This document shows positions 28,544 to 38,441 of a stretch of DNA of 64,000 nt, piece by piece. A program made the translations under genes and the position numbers. The stretch's first letter is position 1. The number at the start of each line of letters is the position of its first letter. The notes beneath the pieces were generated by a model that saw only the letters and a program-made list of their open reading frames with translations, was not told the DNA's origin and made no database searches. Source of the DNA: an uncultured Hyphomicrobiales bacterium (lineage in GTDB: Bacteria > Pseudomonadota > Alphaproteobacteria > Rhizobiales > TMED25). The stretch covers positions 118,501-182,500 of the forward strand of contig CAJIYR010000003.1 of NCBI GenBank assembly GCA_905181735.1, read 5' to 3'.

Positions 28544-29518
28544 ATGAAAATAGTTGATATTATTGACCATGGGAAAAATAATAAATTAGTAATAAGAGGT
28601 ATTCCAATACCAGAACCCAGTGGTAATGAAATATTAATCGAAGTTAAAGCAGCTGGTGTCAATAGACCAGATATACTCCAAAGAATGGGTATGCACCCAC
28701 CACCATCAGGCGCCCCTCATAATCCTGGTTTAGAAATTTCAGGAATTATAACAAAATGTGGTAAAGATGTTGTTCGATACAAAGTAGGAGATGCGGTCTT
28801 AGCTCTTGTACCAGGTGGCGGTTATTCGGAATATTGCATTGCTCATGAAAATCTTAGTCTTCCTATACCAAAAAATTTATCCTTTATAGAAGCAGCAGCT
28901 ATACCTGAAACTTTTTATACAGTGTGGAGCAACATCTTTGATATAGGGGAGCTTAAAGAAGGTGAAAATTTCTTAGTTCACGGAGGATCAAGTGGCATTG
29001 GGTCAACGGCAATTCAAATCGCTAAAGCGTTTTCAGCAAACGTGATCACAACTACAAGCAGTGCATTGAAATGCAGTAAATGCCTTGAAATAGGAGCTGA
29101 TCTTGCTATAAATTATAGTGTTGATGATTTTGTGTCCGTAATAAAGGAATCAACCTTCAAGGAAATTAATTTAACTTTGGATATGGTGGGTGGAGATTAT
29201 ACTTTAAGAAACTATAATGTAGCTGCACAACACGGACGAATTGTTCAAATTGCTTTTTTAAAAGGGAAAATAATAGAAACAGATATTCATCTAATGATGA
29301 GAAAAAAATTAAAACATACAGGCTCTACCCTTAGACATCAAAGTATTGAGTTCAAATCTGAGATAGCTAAAAAATTAGAAGAAAAGATATGGCCCTTATT
29401 AGAAGAAAAACGAATAAAACCAGTAATCTATCAAACTTTCACTCTAGATGAAGCTGAGTCAGCTCATAAACTTATGACATCCGGTGAACATTTTGGTAAA
29501 ATAATACTAACAGTTTAG
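28544..29518 (+). CDS. NAD(P)H quinone oxidoreductase, PIG3/zeta-crystallin type
   Basis: A 324-residue medium-chain dehydrogenase/reductase without zinc ligands. It shows the GroES-like N-terminal domain (VKAAGVNRPDILQRMGMHPPP), the central AAIPETFYTVWSNIF, and the Rossmann glycine motif HGGSSGIGSTAIQIA. The sequence matches the PIG3 subfamily of quinone oxidoreductases that use NADPH. The actual substrate is unknown. It stands alone between rpmE and trcR, with a 16-base palindrome after its stop. Confidence 0.87.
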   Translation: MKIVDIIDHGKNNKLVIRGIPIPEPSGNEILIEVKAAGVNRPDILQRMGMHPPPSGAPHNPGLEISGIITKCGKDVVRYKVGDAVLALVPGGGYSEYCIAHENLSLPIPKNLSFIEAAAIPETFYTVWSNIFDIGELKEGENFLVHGGSSGIGSTAIQIAKAFSANVITTTSSALKCSKCLEIGADLAINYSVDDFVSVIKESTFKEINLTLDMVGGDYTLRNYNVAAQHGRIVQIAFLKGKIIETDIHLMMRKKLKHTGSTLRHQSIEFKSEIAKKLEEKIWPLLEEKRIKPVIYQTFTLDEAESAHKLMTSGEHFGKIILTV

Positions 29519-29520
29519 AT

Positions 29521-29536
29521 ATTAATTTAAATTAAT
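29521..29536. repeat. Perfect 16-base palindrome after the quinone oxidoreductase gene
   Basis: ATTAATTTAAATTAAT reads the same on both strands and starts two bases after the stop codon at 29518, 54 bases before the trcR start. It contains no GC pair and no T-run follows, so an intrinsic terminator is unlikely. It could be a binding site for a regulator of trcR or chance in AT-rich DNA. Confidence 0.3.
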
Positions 29537-29589
29537 CTATGCTATGAGATAACATTAGATATCTAGAAGAACATAACGGAGAAATAACA

Positions 29590-30270
29590 ATGGCACAAAT
29601 TCCACTAATGCCAAAAGCAACTGCAGTATGGTTAGTAGAAAATACTACTTTAACATTTGACCAAATTGCGAGCTTTTGTAATTTGCATAGTTTAGAAATA
29701 AAAGGAATTGCGGATGGAGATGTCGCTCAGGGCATACGTGGTATGGATCCAATAATGGCAGGCCAAATAACCAGATCAGAGCTTGAAATCGCACAAAAAG
29801 ATAAGAATCATATAATAATATTAAATAAGTCTGATGTTAAATTACCTGAAATGAAGAAGAAAAGGCAAAATAGGTATATGCCTCTATCTAGAAGGCAAGA
29901 TAGACCAACTGCAATTGCATGGCTTACAAGAAATCACCCTGAATTAAAAGACTCCGAGATAATAAAATTAGTAGGAACAACAAAATCAACAATTAATGCG
30001 ATTAAAGAAAGATCTCATTGGAACATCGGTAACATTCAACCTCAAGATCCTGTTGCATTATCTTTGTGTACACAAGTTGAATTAGATGCCGCTGTAATAA
30101 AAGCTTCTATAAGATTAGAAAAAGAAACAGGGGTTCCTTCGGGTATCAATACGTTAAAATCAACCGACGAAACTGTAGACTATTCTGTCAAGAAAGAAGT
30201 GGTTATTAATAACAATGACTCCTTAACAGTTGATGATGTTTTTTCTAATAAAACTGATAAAACAGAGTAA
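29590..30270 (+). CDS. trcR: DUF1013 cell-cycle transcriptional regulator TrcR
   Basis: A 226-residue protein beginning MAQIPLMPKATAVWLVENT, the DUF1013 signature, with GMDPIMAGQITRSELEIAQ, RQDRPTAIAWLTRNHPELKDSEI and GTTKSTINAIKERSHWN, which looks like a helix-turn-helix core (about residues 115-145). DUF1013 proteins are nearly confined to Alphaproteobacteria and have been named TrcR for a role in cell-cycle transcription. The C-terminal tail is acidic and poorly conserved. A 71-base gap separates it from the oxidoreductase gene. It is good support for the taxonomic call. Confidence 0.9.
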   Translation: MAQIPLMPKATAVWLVENTTLTFDQIASFCNLHSLEIKGIADGDVAQGIRGMDPIMAGQITRSELEIAQKDKNHIIILNKSDVKLPEMKKKRQNRYMPLSRRQDRPTAIAWLTRNHPELKDSEIIKLVGTTKSTINAIKERSHWNIGNIQPQDPVALSLCTQVELDAAVIKASIRLEKETGVPSGINTLKSTDETVDYSVKKEVVINNNDSLTVDDVFSNKTDKTE

Positions 30271-30321
30271 AAAAAGTCATTACTATTAATTTCTTGTTTT
30301 TTAATAGAAAACTTTATCCTA

Positions 30322-31083
30322 ATGATCATTGATCCTTTATTTTATTTAATGGCTATCCCATCTGTTATTATAATCGGCCTATCAAAAGGTGGTTTAACTG
30401 GCATTGGTGCATTAGCTGTTCCGTTAATGGCTATCGTTGCCTCTCCCCTCCAATCAGCTGCGGTTCTTATGCCCATATTAATGGTATTAGATTTAATTGC
30501 AGTGTGGACATACAGAAGAACATTCGATAAAAAAACATTGGCTATAACTGTCCCCGCTTCAATTGCGGGTATAATTATTGGCTGGGCTCTAGTGTCAAGA
30601 ATTGATCCGAACGTTATCAGGATATTAATTGGCATAATTGCTGGAACTTTTACTATATCCTATTGGTTAAATAACAATCAAAAAGAGGCTAAGGGACATA
30701 GTGTTGTGCGAGGGACTTTTTGGGGTACCATAACTGGATTTACCAGCTTCGTAACGCTAACAGGAGCCCCTCCATATCAAATGTATTTGCTTCCACTAAA
30801 GCTTGACCAAAGAAAATACGCTGGAACCTTTATGATTTTTTTCTGGTTAAATAATATATTAAAATTTCCTTTATTTATGCAATTAGGAGAAATAAATAAA
30901 TCAACTTTATTTACTTCGTTAGCTTTATTCCCAATAGCAATAATTTCTACTTTTATTGGCATATACATTGTTAAAAAAGTGCCCACAAAAATATTTTATA
31001 GAATTATCTATATTCTTCTATTCTTAGTTAGTATAAAATTAATATGGGATGGTTTTAGTAATATAATTATAAATAATAATTAA
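30322..31083 (+). CDS. TSUP-family (TauE/SafE) membrane permease
   Basis: A 253-residue protein with seven to eight hydrophobic segments and the two half-repeats of the sulfite exporter TauE/SafE family, recognisable by [20 protein letters not shown] near the N-terminus and the central [21 protein letters not shown]. Family members export sulfite, sulfoacetate or related organosulfur anions; the substrate here is unknown. It starts 51 bases after trcR and is 11 bases from purE, so it may share a transcript with purEK. Confidence 0.83.
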   Translation: MIIDPLFYLMAIPSVIIIGLSKGGLTGIGALAVPLMAIVASPLQSAAVLMPILMVLDLIAVWTYRRTFDKKTLAITVPASIAGIIIGWALVSRIDPNVIRILIGIIAGTFTISYWLNNNQKEAKGHSVVRGTFWGTITGFTSFVTLTGAPPYQMYLLPLKLDQRKYAGTFMIFFWLNNILKFPLFMQLGEINKSTLFTSLALFPIAIISTFIGIYIVKKVPTKIFYRIIYILLFLVSIKLIWDGFSNIIINNN

Positions 31084-31094
31084 ATGAGAAAAAA

Positions 31095-31580
31095 ATGCAT
31101 AGAATAGCGATTATAATGGGTTCTCAGTCAGATTGGGCAACAATGCACCATTCAGCTGGAATATTAGATGACCTAGATATTAAGTATGAAACAAAAATAA
31201 TCTCTGCGCACAGGACTCCAGATAGGTTATACGAATTCGCAAAAAATGCTAAAAAAAATGGTTTTAGTATAATTATTGCTGGTGCAGGTGGAGCAGCCCA
31301 TTTGCCTGGTATGGTTGCATCACTTTGTACGTTACCAGTACTTGGTGTTCCGATAAAATCTAAGTTGCTTTCAGGTCTAGATAGTTTGTTATCAATTGTT
31401 CAAATGCCTGCAGGAATACCGGTTGGAACATTAGCAGTAGGAAAACCAGGTGCCATTAATGCAGCACTTCTTGCGGCATCTATAATTGCAAGTACCGATG
31501 AAATTGTTAATAAAAAATTAGCTGAATGGAGAGACGTTCAGACAAAACTAATAGCTGAGAAGCCAGTAGACGATGACTAA
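31095..31580 (+). CDS. purE: N5-carboxyaminoimidazole ribonucleotide mutase
   Basis: Class I PurE, which rearranges N5-CAIR to CAIR in purine synthesis. The 161-residue protein has [22 protein letters not shown] with the active-site His, and [15 protein letters not shown]. It overlaps purK by eight bases, so the two successive enzymes are translationally coupled, as expected for the bacterial two-step carboxylation route. Confidence 0.96.
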   Translation: MHRIAIIMGSQSDWATMHHSAGILDDLDIKYETKIISAHRTPDRLYEFAKNAKKNGFSIIIAGAGGAAHLPGMVASLCTLPVLGVPIKSKLLSGLDSLLSIVQMPAGIPVGTLAVGKPGAINAALLAASIIASTDEIVNKKLAEWRDVQTKLIAEKPVDDD

Positions 31581-32652
31581 AGATATTGATTCCAAATCAG
31601 GTAAAATAATTGGAATCCTAGGAGGAGGTCAATTAGGAAGTATGCTAGCTATTGCAGCGAGTAAATTAGGTTTAAAAACTCATATCTATAGCTCTAGCAA
31701 AGATAGCCCCGCGTTTAATTATTCTACAAAATACACTATAGCAGATTATGACGATGAAATAGCTCTTAAGAATTTTATTAAAGAAATAGACATTGCAACT
31801 ATTGAATTTGAAAATATCCCAGAACAAACATTGAATTATATTTCAGATTACGTACCTCTTTATCCAAATAAAGAATCAATCTTTTTAAGCCAAGATCGCT
31901 TTTTAGAAAAAAATTTTATTAGGGAAAATAGTATAGATGTAGCAGATTTTATGCCAATAAATAATATAGATGACATAAAAAAATGGGATTTTAATTTAAG
32001 GCCAGGAATATTAAAAACAAGAAAATTTGGTTATGATGGTAAAGGACAAAAAATAGTAACCACAGCAAAAATGTGCGAAAAGTACTTTATTGAAATGAAT
32101 AATTCTCCATGCATAATAGAAGAAGTCGTACCCTTTAATATGGAAGTTTCAACTATCACCGCACGATCACAAGATGGATCGATAGAAATGTTTGAACCTT
32201 CTAGGAATATACATAAAAACCATATTTTACATACATCAAACATTCCTTCCGGCTTATCTAATGCTTTGATTGAAAAGCTCCATGCTATATCAAAATTAAT
32301 TATATCAAAACTAAATTATATCGGTGTTTTATCAATTGAATTCTTTATAACAAACAACAACATTATGGTTAACGAAATTGCACCAAGGGTTCATAACTCT
32401 GGCCACTGGACTATGGATGGAGCTAATATATCTCAATTCGAACAACACATTAGAGCAATCAGTAATCTACCTATTGTAGAACCAAAAACGCTTCATTCAT
32501 TGGAAATGCTAAATATAATTGGAAATGATATTTATTATTGGGAAAAATCAAATGATAACGAAGTAAGGAAGATTCATATATATGGAAAAAAAGGAATAAA
32601 AAGCGGTAGAAAACTAGGTCACGTTAATTCTATCAAGAAGAGCAAATCATAA
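31573..32652 (+). CDS. purK: N5-carboxyaminoimidazole ribonucleotide synthase
   Basis: ATP-grasp enzyme that carboxylates aminoimidazole ribonucleotide to N5-CAIR with ATP and bicarbonate, supplying PurE. The 359-residue protein has the N-terminal [16 protein letters not shown], the ATP-binding [13 protein letters not shown] and the C-terminal [26 protein letters not shown]. Start overlaps purE. A small AT-rich hairpin with a T-run follows its stop. Confidence 0.95.
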   Translation: MTKDIDSKSGKIIGILGGGQLGSMLAIAASKLGLKTHIYSSSKDSPAFNYSTKYTIADYDDEIALKNFIKEIDIATIEFENIPEQTLNYISDYVPLYPNKESIFLSQDRFLEKNFIRENSIDVADFMPINNIDDIKKWDFNLRPGILKTRKFGYDGKGQKIVTTAKMCEKYFIEMNNSPCIIEEVVPFNMEVSTITARSQDGSIEMFEPSRNIHKNHILHTSNIPSGLSNALIEKLHAISKLIISKLNYIGVLSIEFFITNNNIMVNEIAPRVHNSGHWTMDGANISQFEQHIRAISNLPIVEPKTLHSLEMLNIIGNDIYYWEKSNDNEVRKIHIYGKKGIKSGRKLGHVNSIKKSKS

Positions 32653-32653
32653 G

Positions 32654-32680
32654 AAAAAACATATCGTTTTTTATTTTTTT
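32654..32680 (+). terminator. Possible weak intrinsic terminator after purK
   Basis: AAAAAAC (32654-32660) pairs with GTTTTTT (32666-32672) across a five-base loop, and ATTTTTTT follows. It starts two bases after the purK stop. The stem has only one G-C pair, so it would be weak; the same element would read similarly on the opposite strand. It is the only terminator-like structure I could find in the window. Confidence 0.35.
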
Positions 32681-32753
32681 ATTTGCAATATAAGATAAAT
32701 AATATATAAAATATTTATACATTAAATTTTTATTAAATTGATTGGATAATTCA

Positions 32754-32966
32754 TTGCAAGTAACCGTTCGAGATAACAATATAGATCAGGCTCTTAAGGC
32801 TCTTAAAAAAAAGATGCAACGTGAAGGTATTTTTAGAGAAATGAAACTTCGTAATCATTACGAAAAGCCTTCGGAAAAAAAAGCAAGAGAAAGAGCAGAA
32901 GCAATTAGACGCGGAAGAAAACTAGCAAGAAAAGCTCAACAAAGAGAAAGTGGCATATCTCAATAA
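32754..32966 (+). CDS. rpsU: 30S ribosomal protein S21, TTG start
   Basis: Small basic protein (70 residues from this start) of the 30S subunit. Family members begin MQVxVRDNN; here [20 protein letters not shown] follows a TTG at 32754, which I take as the start. A second TTG at 32742 would add four residues (MDNS) with no family support. The tail [19 protein letters not shown] is typical. No strong ribosome-binding site is visible. A TTG start may keep expression low. Confidence 0.9.
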   Translation: MQVTVRDNNIDQALKALKKKMQREGIFREMKLRNHYEKPSEKKARERAEAIRRGRKLARKAQQRESGISQ

Positions 32967-33012
32967 ATTTACATTAGCTTTTTGTTCACGTTATAATTAG
33001 AAAAATATTATT

Positions 33013-33861
33013 GTGAAATTTTATAATATTGTTGTATTAAAAAAATCATATATAATTATTGTTTTAATATTTTTTATATCATCCTGTACAAACAACAAAT
33101 CCATTACAGAATTTACATCTAATAATATTCCTAGAAACATCAATGTTTATGAAGATAATTTTAGATCTATAACTACAGCCATTGAACGTGAGCCTACAAA
33201 TCCAAAATTATATAATCTAAGAGGTATAGAATATGCAAAGATTGGCCTATTTGAACATTCTATTCAAGATTTCAGAAAAGCAATTAAATTAGATCCCAAA
33301 TATTATCAAGCAATATATAATGAAGGTCAGTCTCAATTAAGAATTGGTGATTCAAAGAAAGCTATTGATAATTTTAATTTATCTATTGAAATTTTTCCAA
33401 ATTATTCAAAGGCTTATTTTAGCAAAGGCCTCTATTATAAAGATAACAAAGATTATGAGTTGGCTCTGAGTAATTTTGATAGCTCTATAAAGCACGATCA
33501 AAACAACGCCGATGCATATCATCATAGAGGCACGCTATATCAATTTCTTAAAGAACAAAATAACGCACTTCAAGATTTTGATAAATCAATATCACTAAAA
33601 CGTAATAATTATATATCACTATATTCAAGAGCATTGTCCTATACAGCTCTTAAAAGGTACAACTCCGCTGTTGACGACCTTAATCAAGTATTACATTCAA
33701 AACCTGATTTTCTTAACGCCCTATTTGCAAGAGCAAAAGTGTACGAACATATGGAAGAGTATCGTTTAGCGTTAAAAGATTATGAAAAGATTATCAGCAT
33801 TGACAAAAATAATAGACATGCTAAAAAGTTTAGTTCTTTTATAAAAAGGAAGAAGTTATAA
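33013..33861 (+). CDS. TPR-repeat lipoprotein, GTG start
   Basis: A 282-residue protein starting with GTG. Hydrophobic residues about 12-22 lead into FISSC, a lipobox-like site with the lipid-attachment Cys at 25. The remainder is seven or so tetratricopeptide repeats, for example YNLRGIEYAKIGLFEHSIQDFRKAIKLDP, AYFSKGLYYKDNKDYELAL, AYHHRGTLYQFLKEQNNALQDF and DLNQVLHSKPDFLNALFARA, given here as single motifs. NlpI-like lipoproteins of this type act in the periplasm on peptidoglycan hydrolases. The exact role is unknown. Its stop overlaps the end of the convergent pntB by six bases. Confidence 0.8.
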   Translation: MKFYNIVVLKKSYIIIVLIFFISSCTNNKSITEFTSNNIPRNINVYEDNFRSITTAIEREPTNPKLYNLRGIEYAKIGLFEHSIQDFRKAIKLDPKYYQAIYNEGQSQLRIGDSKKAIDNFNLSIEIFPNYSKAYFSKGLYYKDNKDYELALSNFDSSIKHDQNNADAYHHRGTLYQFLKEQNNALQDFDKSISLKRNNYISLYSRALSYTALKRYNSAVDDLNQVLHSKPDFLNALFARAKVYEHMEEYRLALKDYEKIISIDKNNRHAKKFSSFIKRKKL

Positions 33862-35253
33862 AGATTTAACTATATTTTCAACCATCTTTTTTGCATCACC
33901 AAAGAGCATCATAGTATTATCTCTAAAGAACAATTCATTCTGCACTCCAGCATAGCCAGATGCCATAGATCTTTTAATAAACAATACCGTCCCAGAGCGC
34001 TCTACATCGAGAATTGGCATTCCGTATATCGGACTCTGTGGGTCAGTCTTTGCAGCAGGGTTTGTTACGTCATTAGCGCCTATAACAAAAGTAACATCTG
34101 TCTGACTAAACTGTGAATTAATATCTTCTAACTCATACACCTCATCATAAGGTACCTGTGCTTCAGCCAATAAAACGTTCATATGACCTGGCATGCGACC
34201 AGCAACTGGGTGTATGGCATAAGAAACACTTACCCCCGCTTTCTTTAGCTCGTCAACCATTTCACGAAGTGCGTGTTGTGCTTGCGCAACTGCCATACCA
34301 TAACCAGGTACTATGATAACAGACCCAGCGTTTTTCATAATGAAAGCAGCGTCTTCTGCCGACCCTCTTTTTACTGGTCTATTCTCATCAGTATCCGAGC
34401 TTATAGAATTACTATCACTACCAAATCCACCTAATATCACATTAAAAAATGATCTGTTCATTCCCTTGCACATTATATAGGATAATATTGCACCAGATGA
34501 TCCAACAAGAGCTCCTGTGATTATTAATGCTGTATTACCTAATGTAAAACCTATTCCAGCTGCTGCCCATCCTGAATATGAGTTTAACATTGATATCACA
34601 ACCGGCATATCAGCCCCTCCAATTGGGATAATAATTAAAACCCCTATTAACAATGCTGTGAACGTTAGAGCCCAAAAAATAAAATGTGATTCAGTTAAAG
34701 AGAATGCTATTATCATCAACACTAAACTAATGCCAATAAGAAGATTTATAAGGTGTTGTTTTGGAAATGTAAGCGGAGACCCTGATACTAAACCCTGTAA
34801 CTTTGTAAACGCAACTATTGAACCCGTAAATGTTATTGCCCCTATAGTAACACCTAGACCCATTTCTACGAGACTAGACGTATGCATATTTCCAGGACTA
34901 CCAATGCCCATAGCAGCTGGAGCATATAACGCTGCTGCCGCAACTAAGACTGCAGCTAAACCAACTAAAGAATGAAATGCAGCGACTAATTGAGGCATCG
35001 CGGTCATTGGAATTTTACGAGCAATATATATGCCCACACCGCCACCGATTGTTATGCCTGATATAATTAATATTCCATCTAAAATATTTGTTGTAGCTGA
35101 AATCGTTAAAGTTGTTAATACAGCGATCGCCATTCCTGAGATACCAAAAATATTACCAAGTCGTGCAGATTCTGGATTCGACAAACCTCTAAGCGCTAGG
35201 ATAAAACAAACACCTGAAACTAAGTATAAAAATGCTACAATATTTGCTGACAA
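33856..35253 (-). CDS. pntB: NAD(P) transhydrogenase subunit beta
   Basis: Proton-pumping transhydrogenase subunit with membrane helices (about residues 5-270) and a C-terminal NADP-binding dIII domain (about 290-465). Signature regions are GYGMAVAQAQHALREM, HPVAGRMPGHMNVLLAEA and VIGANDVTNPAAKTDPQSPIYGMP. The 465-residue length is standard. With pntAB and pntAA upstream it forms the three-gene transhydrogenase operon that uses the proton gradient to make NADPH from NADH. Confidence 0.96.
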   Translation of the reverse strand: MSANIVAFLYLVSGVCFILALRGLSNPESARLGNIFGISGMAIAVLTTLTISATTNILDGILIISGITIGGGVGIYIARKIPMTAMPQLVAAFHSLVGLAAVLVAAAALYAPAAMGIGSPGNMHTSSLVEMGLGVTIGAITFTGSIVAFTKLQGLVSGSPLTFPKQHLINLLIGISLVLMIIAFSLTESHFIFWALTFTALLIGVLIIIPIGGADMPVVISMLNSYSGWAAAGIGFTLGNTALIITGALVGSSGAILSYIMCKGMNRSFFNVILGGFGSDSNSISSDTDENRPVKRGSAEDAAFIMKNAGSVIIVPGYGMAVAQAQHALREMVDELKKAGVSVSYAIHPVAGRMPGHMNVLLAEAQVPYDEVYELEDINSQFSQTDVTFVIGANDVTNPAAKTDPQSPIYGMPILDVERSGTVLFIKRSMASGYAGVQNELFFRDNTMMLFGDAKKMVENIVKSL

Positions 35254-35257
35254 ATTA

Positions 35258-35662
35258 CTAAACCTTCTTTTTATACATCGCTAACATGCGATGGCTGACG
35301 AGGAAACCCCCAAATATATTAATTGAAGCAAGTATTAATGCAAAAAAACCAAATGTTTTAGCATAAAATATATCACTTGCTTCTGCTGATCCTGGAATAA
35401 AATTAGCGCCTACCGATAATAATGCACCAACAATGATTACGGATGATATTGCATTAGTAACCGACATAAGAGGGGTATGTAATGCTGGAGTAACACTCCA
35501 AATAACATAATATCCTATAAATATAGCTAGTATAAATATTGATAATCTAAACATGAACGGGTCAACTATATCAAGTGCACCAGAGTGTTCTAAATTTGAC
35601 ACAAGTGTTATTGCCTCCACATTAGCTGCTTCAATTACATTTACTATAGATTCTTTGTTCAT
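35258..35662 (-). CDS. pntAB: NAD(P) transhydrogenase alpha subunit, membrane part
   Basis: A 134-residue protein with three to four membrane helices, corresponding to the C-terminal domain of the E. coli PntA chain. Recognisable stretches are FRLSIFILAIFIGYYVIWSVTPALHTPLMSVTNAIS (as two motifs) and FGGFLVSHRMLAMYKKK. It is a separate gene, as in Rhodospirillum, between pntAA (10-base gap) and pntB (four-base gap). With pntB it forms the proton channel. Confidence 0.93.
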   Translation of the reverse strand: MNKESIVNVIEAANVEAITLVSNLEHSGALDIVDPFMFRLSIFILAIFIGYYVIWSVTPALHTPLMSVTNAISSVIIVGALLSVGANFIPGSAEASDIFYAKTFGFFALILASINIFGGFLVSHRMLAMYKKKV

Positions 35663-35672
35663 AGTATCTCCA

Positions 35673-36800
35673 TCAATTATACATTTTATGCACTAGCTTA
35701 GATTCATCTGCTATCAGTATACCTAATATAATTTCATCATCACTTTTAATTTCTAATCGTTTATCAGAGTAATTTATTATTTCTCCAAGAAAATTATATA
35801 TATTTTGAGAGTATAAATTGGAGGAATCTGCAGGCAACCTAGCTGCAAAATTTTCATACCCTATAATTGAGACTCCATTATAATCTTCTATTTTTCCAAC
35901 TCTAGACATCTCAACATTACCGCCCCGTTCTATAGCTAAGTCAGCAATTACCGATCCTTTTCTCATTGAATCTATCATTTTTTTTGTTACTAATATTGGA
36001 GCTTTTCTGCCAGGTATTAAGGCGGTAGTAATTACGATATCCTGCTTTGCGATATGCTCTGCCACTAAATTTTGTTGTTTATTTTTATATTCATCTGACA
36101 TTTCTTTGGCATAACCGCCAGAAGTTTCTGCAGCTTTAAACTCATCATCCTCAACTGCAATGAACTTTGCACCCAATGATTCTACTTGCTCTTTTGAGGC
36201 AGGCCTAACATCTGTTGCAGTAACAATGGCGCCCATTCTTCTTGCTGTTGCAATAGCTTGAAGTCCAGCTACACCAGCACCCATGATAAAAGCACGTGCC
36301 GGGGGAATTGTACCGGCTGCTGTCATCATCATTGGCAATGCTCTACCATAAGTTGCAGCAGCATCTATAACAGCCTTATAACCTGATAAATTTGATTGTG
36401 ATGACAGAACATCCATAGATTGGGCTCTTGATATTCTAGGCATCAATTCCATCGAAAAAATCTTACAACCATTTTTCGCCAAACTTTGCAAATCATCCCT
36501 ATTCCCATAAGGATCCATCTGCCCAATCAAAATGGTGCTCTTTTGAACATATTCTAGTTGATCTTTATTTGGTCTTCTAACGGTTATAATAATATCAGCA
36601 TTAGATACAGCATCTTTGATGGTTCTTGAAATCTTAGCGCCAGCTTCTTCGTATTCGGAATCAGCAAACCCTGCTCTTGCACCGCATCCTGACTGAATAC
36701 AAACATCTACACCTTGTGAAACTATTTTTTTTATTACTGAAGGTGTTAACCCAACACGGTCTTCAGTTTTAATGACTTCAGATAAAACTGTAATTTTCAT
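35673..36800 (-). CDS. pntAA: NAD(P) transhydrogenase alpha subunit, NAD-binding part
   Basis: A 375-residue soluble NAD(H)-binding domain (dI), the N-terminal half of PntA in other bacteria. It resembles alanine dehydrogenase: VLSEVIKTEDRVGLTPSVIKK, MELMPRISRAQSMDVLSSQSN and the Rossmann motif IMGAGVAGLQAIATARRMGA. It is the first gene of the transhydrogenase group. The split arrangement is common in Alphaproteobacteria. Confidence 0.95.
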   Translation of the reverse strand: MKITVLSEVIKTEDRVGLTPSVIKKIVSQGVDVCIQSGCGARAGFADSEYEEAGAKISRTIKDAVSNADIIITVRRPNKDQLEYVQKSTILIGQMDPYGNRDDLQSLAKNGCKIFSMELMPRISRAQSMDVLSSQSNLSGYKAVIDAAATYGRALPMMMTAAGTIPPARAFIMGAGVAGLQAIATARRMGAIVTATDVRPASKEQVESLGAKFIAVEDDEFKAAETSGGYAKEMSDEYKNKQQNLVAEHIAKQDIVITTALIPGRKAPILVTKKMIDSMRKGSVIADLAIERGGNVEMSRVGKIEDYNGVSIIGYENFAARLPADSSNLYSQNIYNFLGEIINYSDKRLEIKSDDEIILGILIADESKLVHKMYN

Positions 36801-36843
36801 GAGAAAGAAGAACCTTAAAACACGAGATTAAAAAAATTAATTA

Positions 36844-36984
36844 TTAGACAAGAAAGATCGCCATCAATGCTAATAAAACTACTAAGAAAATTGAAGAAAA
36901 TTTTGTTAACTTAACAAAACGTATGTAGGTTTTATTATGCTCTACATAATCCATACTTGGAATATCGTCACTATTTTTTGTCAT
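36844..36984 (-). CDS. aa3-type cytochrome c oxidase subunit IV-like small membrane protein
   Basis: A 46-residue ORF missed by length cut-offs. Its sequence starts MTKNSDDIPSMDYVEHNKTY, followed by IRFVKLTKFSSIF and one membrane helix (about residues 30-46). The pattern DYxEHxxTYxxFxKLTK is the signature of the bacterial aa3 cytochrome oxidase subunit IV family (PF07835). In alphaproteobacteria this small gene often lies just upstream of pntAA, as here (43-base gap). It would be a structural, non-catalytic subunit of the oxidase. Confidence 0.8.
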   Translation of the reverse strand: MTKNSDDIPSMDYVEHNKTYIRFVKLTKFSSIFLVVLLALMAIFLV

Positions 36985-37064
36985 AAATGTCTCTTTAATA
37001 TCTCTTTATAAATGTAACAACCAACTAGCATGTGGTAAAAAAATTATCAATGAAAAAATCACAA

Positions 37065-38420
37065 CTAATCACCATAATTAACATTAGTTTTTATAAAAAT
37101 TTTATTTTGCCTATTTTTTAATCTTTTTTCATCAAAATCTCCTATAGCTTTTTCAAATAGATCATGAAGATTTAATTTTGCATCTAGGTGCAGAAAAACA
37201 GCACCAAGTCCTATTGCAGCTCTATCCATAAAAACGAACTCTCTTGGTATTTCAATTGGACCAATTTTTTTTAGAGCAGTATAAACTTCAAAGGCTTCTT
37301 TTCTCCCATAACTATTTGGACTTGTCCCATCTGAGATCGTTCTAATTCTGTTATCTAACAAAGGACCGTATACAAATTTTGCCCATATATTTAGTATTTC
37401 AATTGTTTCGTTTTTAAGATCAGAGAATCCCCATGTTTCATAAGCAGAAATTACTTGATCCCTTTTGTTCAACAAAAGTCCATTGTACAAATCTACAACA
37501 CCTTTTACGAAAGACGGTTCAAATCTCCTGACACATCCAAAATCTAATAAATTTAGTCCTGTAACCTGGTTATTTTTTTGTATAATTGTATAATTACCTA
37601 AATGTGGATCGCCGTGAATTACACCATATTGTCCAAAGGGAATCCACCATGCTCTAAACAACATATCGCCAATTTTATTTCTAATCTCTTGTGAAGAATT
37701 CTTATAGCTCAATAAGTGAACCCCCTGTTGCCATGTCATTGTTAATAATCTTTTTGTTGACAACTCTCTCTCCACATTAGGAATTTTTATATCCTTATGA
37801 TCCTTCAACATTGCCCGATATAGATCTAAATGATTGGCCTCTCTCTCATAATCAAGCTCTTCCCTTAATCTAATCGCTATTTCTTTTTTTATCTGCCCAG
37901 TTAATATAGCAGGATCAAACCTTTTGTTTATAGAAAATAGTAAATCTAATTGCTTTAGGTCAGCCTCTACTGCAGAAGACATATCTGGGTACTGTAGTTT
38001 ACAGGCAACCACGTTTCCTTTTAAATCTTCACCTTTATGAACTTGACCAAGCGAAGCTGCTGCGCAGGCCTCTTTATCGAAGCTTTTAAACTTACCTTGC
38101 CAATCTTTACCTAATTCAGCTTTCATACGTCTATTAACAAATCCCCAGCCCATAGAAGGAGCATTATTTTGTAGTTTAGATAATTCATCTGCGTATTTGG
38201 CAGGCACAGCTCCTGGTATTGTAGATAAAATTTGGGCGATCTTCATAATAGGCCCCTTTATATCACCAAGGGCGTTAGTTACTGCAATAGCATTTTTTTC
38301 TAGTGACTTTTCGTTCAATACTTTGGATAGAGCAACCCGTGCGGCAGCAATGCCTAAGTTAGAACCAACTTTACCATATCTCATAAATCTTTTTGAATAG
38401 GTGTTTTCTTCTTTATCCAT
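37065..38420 (-). CDS. ABC1/UbiB-family atypical kinase
   Basis: A 451-residue protein of the AarF/ABC1/COQ8 family. Motifs include the KxGQ-like region GPIMKIAQILS, the Ala-rich loop CAAASLGQVHKGE, the lysine in VVACKLQYP, the catalytic HGDPHLGNY and the DFG-like LLDFGCVRR. These proteins bind ATP and support ubiquinone synthesis; the precise activity is uncertain. Members with this sequence are often called ABC1 atypical kinase rather than UbiB. It begins 21 bases after pepF on the same strand. Confidence 0.87.
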   Translation of the reverse strand: MDKEENTYSKRFMRYGKVGSNLGIAAARVALSKVLNEKSLEKNAIAVTNALGDIKGPIMKIAQILSTIPGAVPAKYADELSKLQNNAPSMGWGFVNRRMKAELGKDWQGKFKSFDKEACAAASLGQVHKGEDLKGNVVACKLQYPDMSSAVEADLKQLDLLFSINKRFDPAILTGQIKKEIAIRLREELDYEREANHLDLYRAMLKDHKDIKIPNVERELSTKRLLTMTWQQGVHLLSYKNSSQEIRNKIGDMLFRAWWIPFGQYGVIHGDPHLGNYTIIQKNNQVTGLNLLDFGCVRRFEPSFVKGVVDLYNGLLLNKRDQVISAYETWGFSDLKNETIEILNIWAKFVYGPLLDNRIRTISDGTSPNSYGRKEAFEVYTALKKIGPIEIPREFVFMDRAAIGLGAVFLHLDAKLNLHDLFEKAIGDFDEKRLKNRQNKIFIKTNVNYGD

Positions 38421-38441
38421 AGTACCGCTAAACTAGCTTAA

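Noticed and set aside
32742..32753. Longer rpsU start at the first TTG
   Set aside because: S21 proteins start at MQVxVRDNN, which matches the second TTG at 32754.
34517..34975. A 152-codon open frame antisense to pntB
   Set aside because: Its Ile/Pro/Ala-rich translation mirrors the membrane helices of pntB on the other strand; no family similarity seen.
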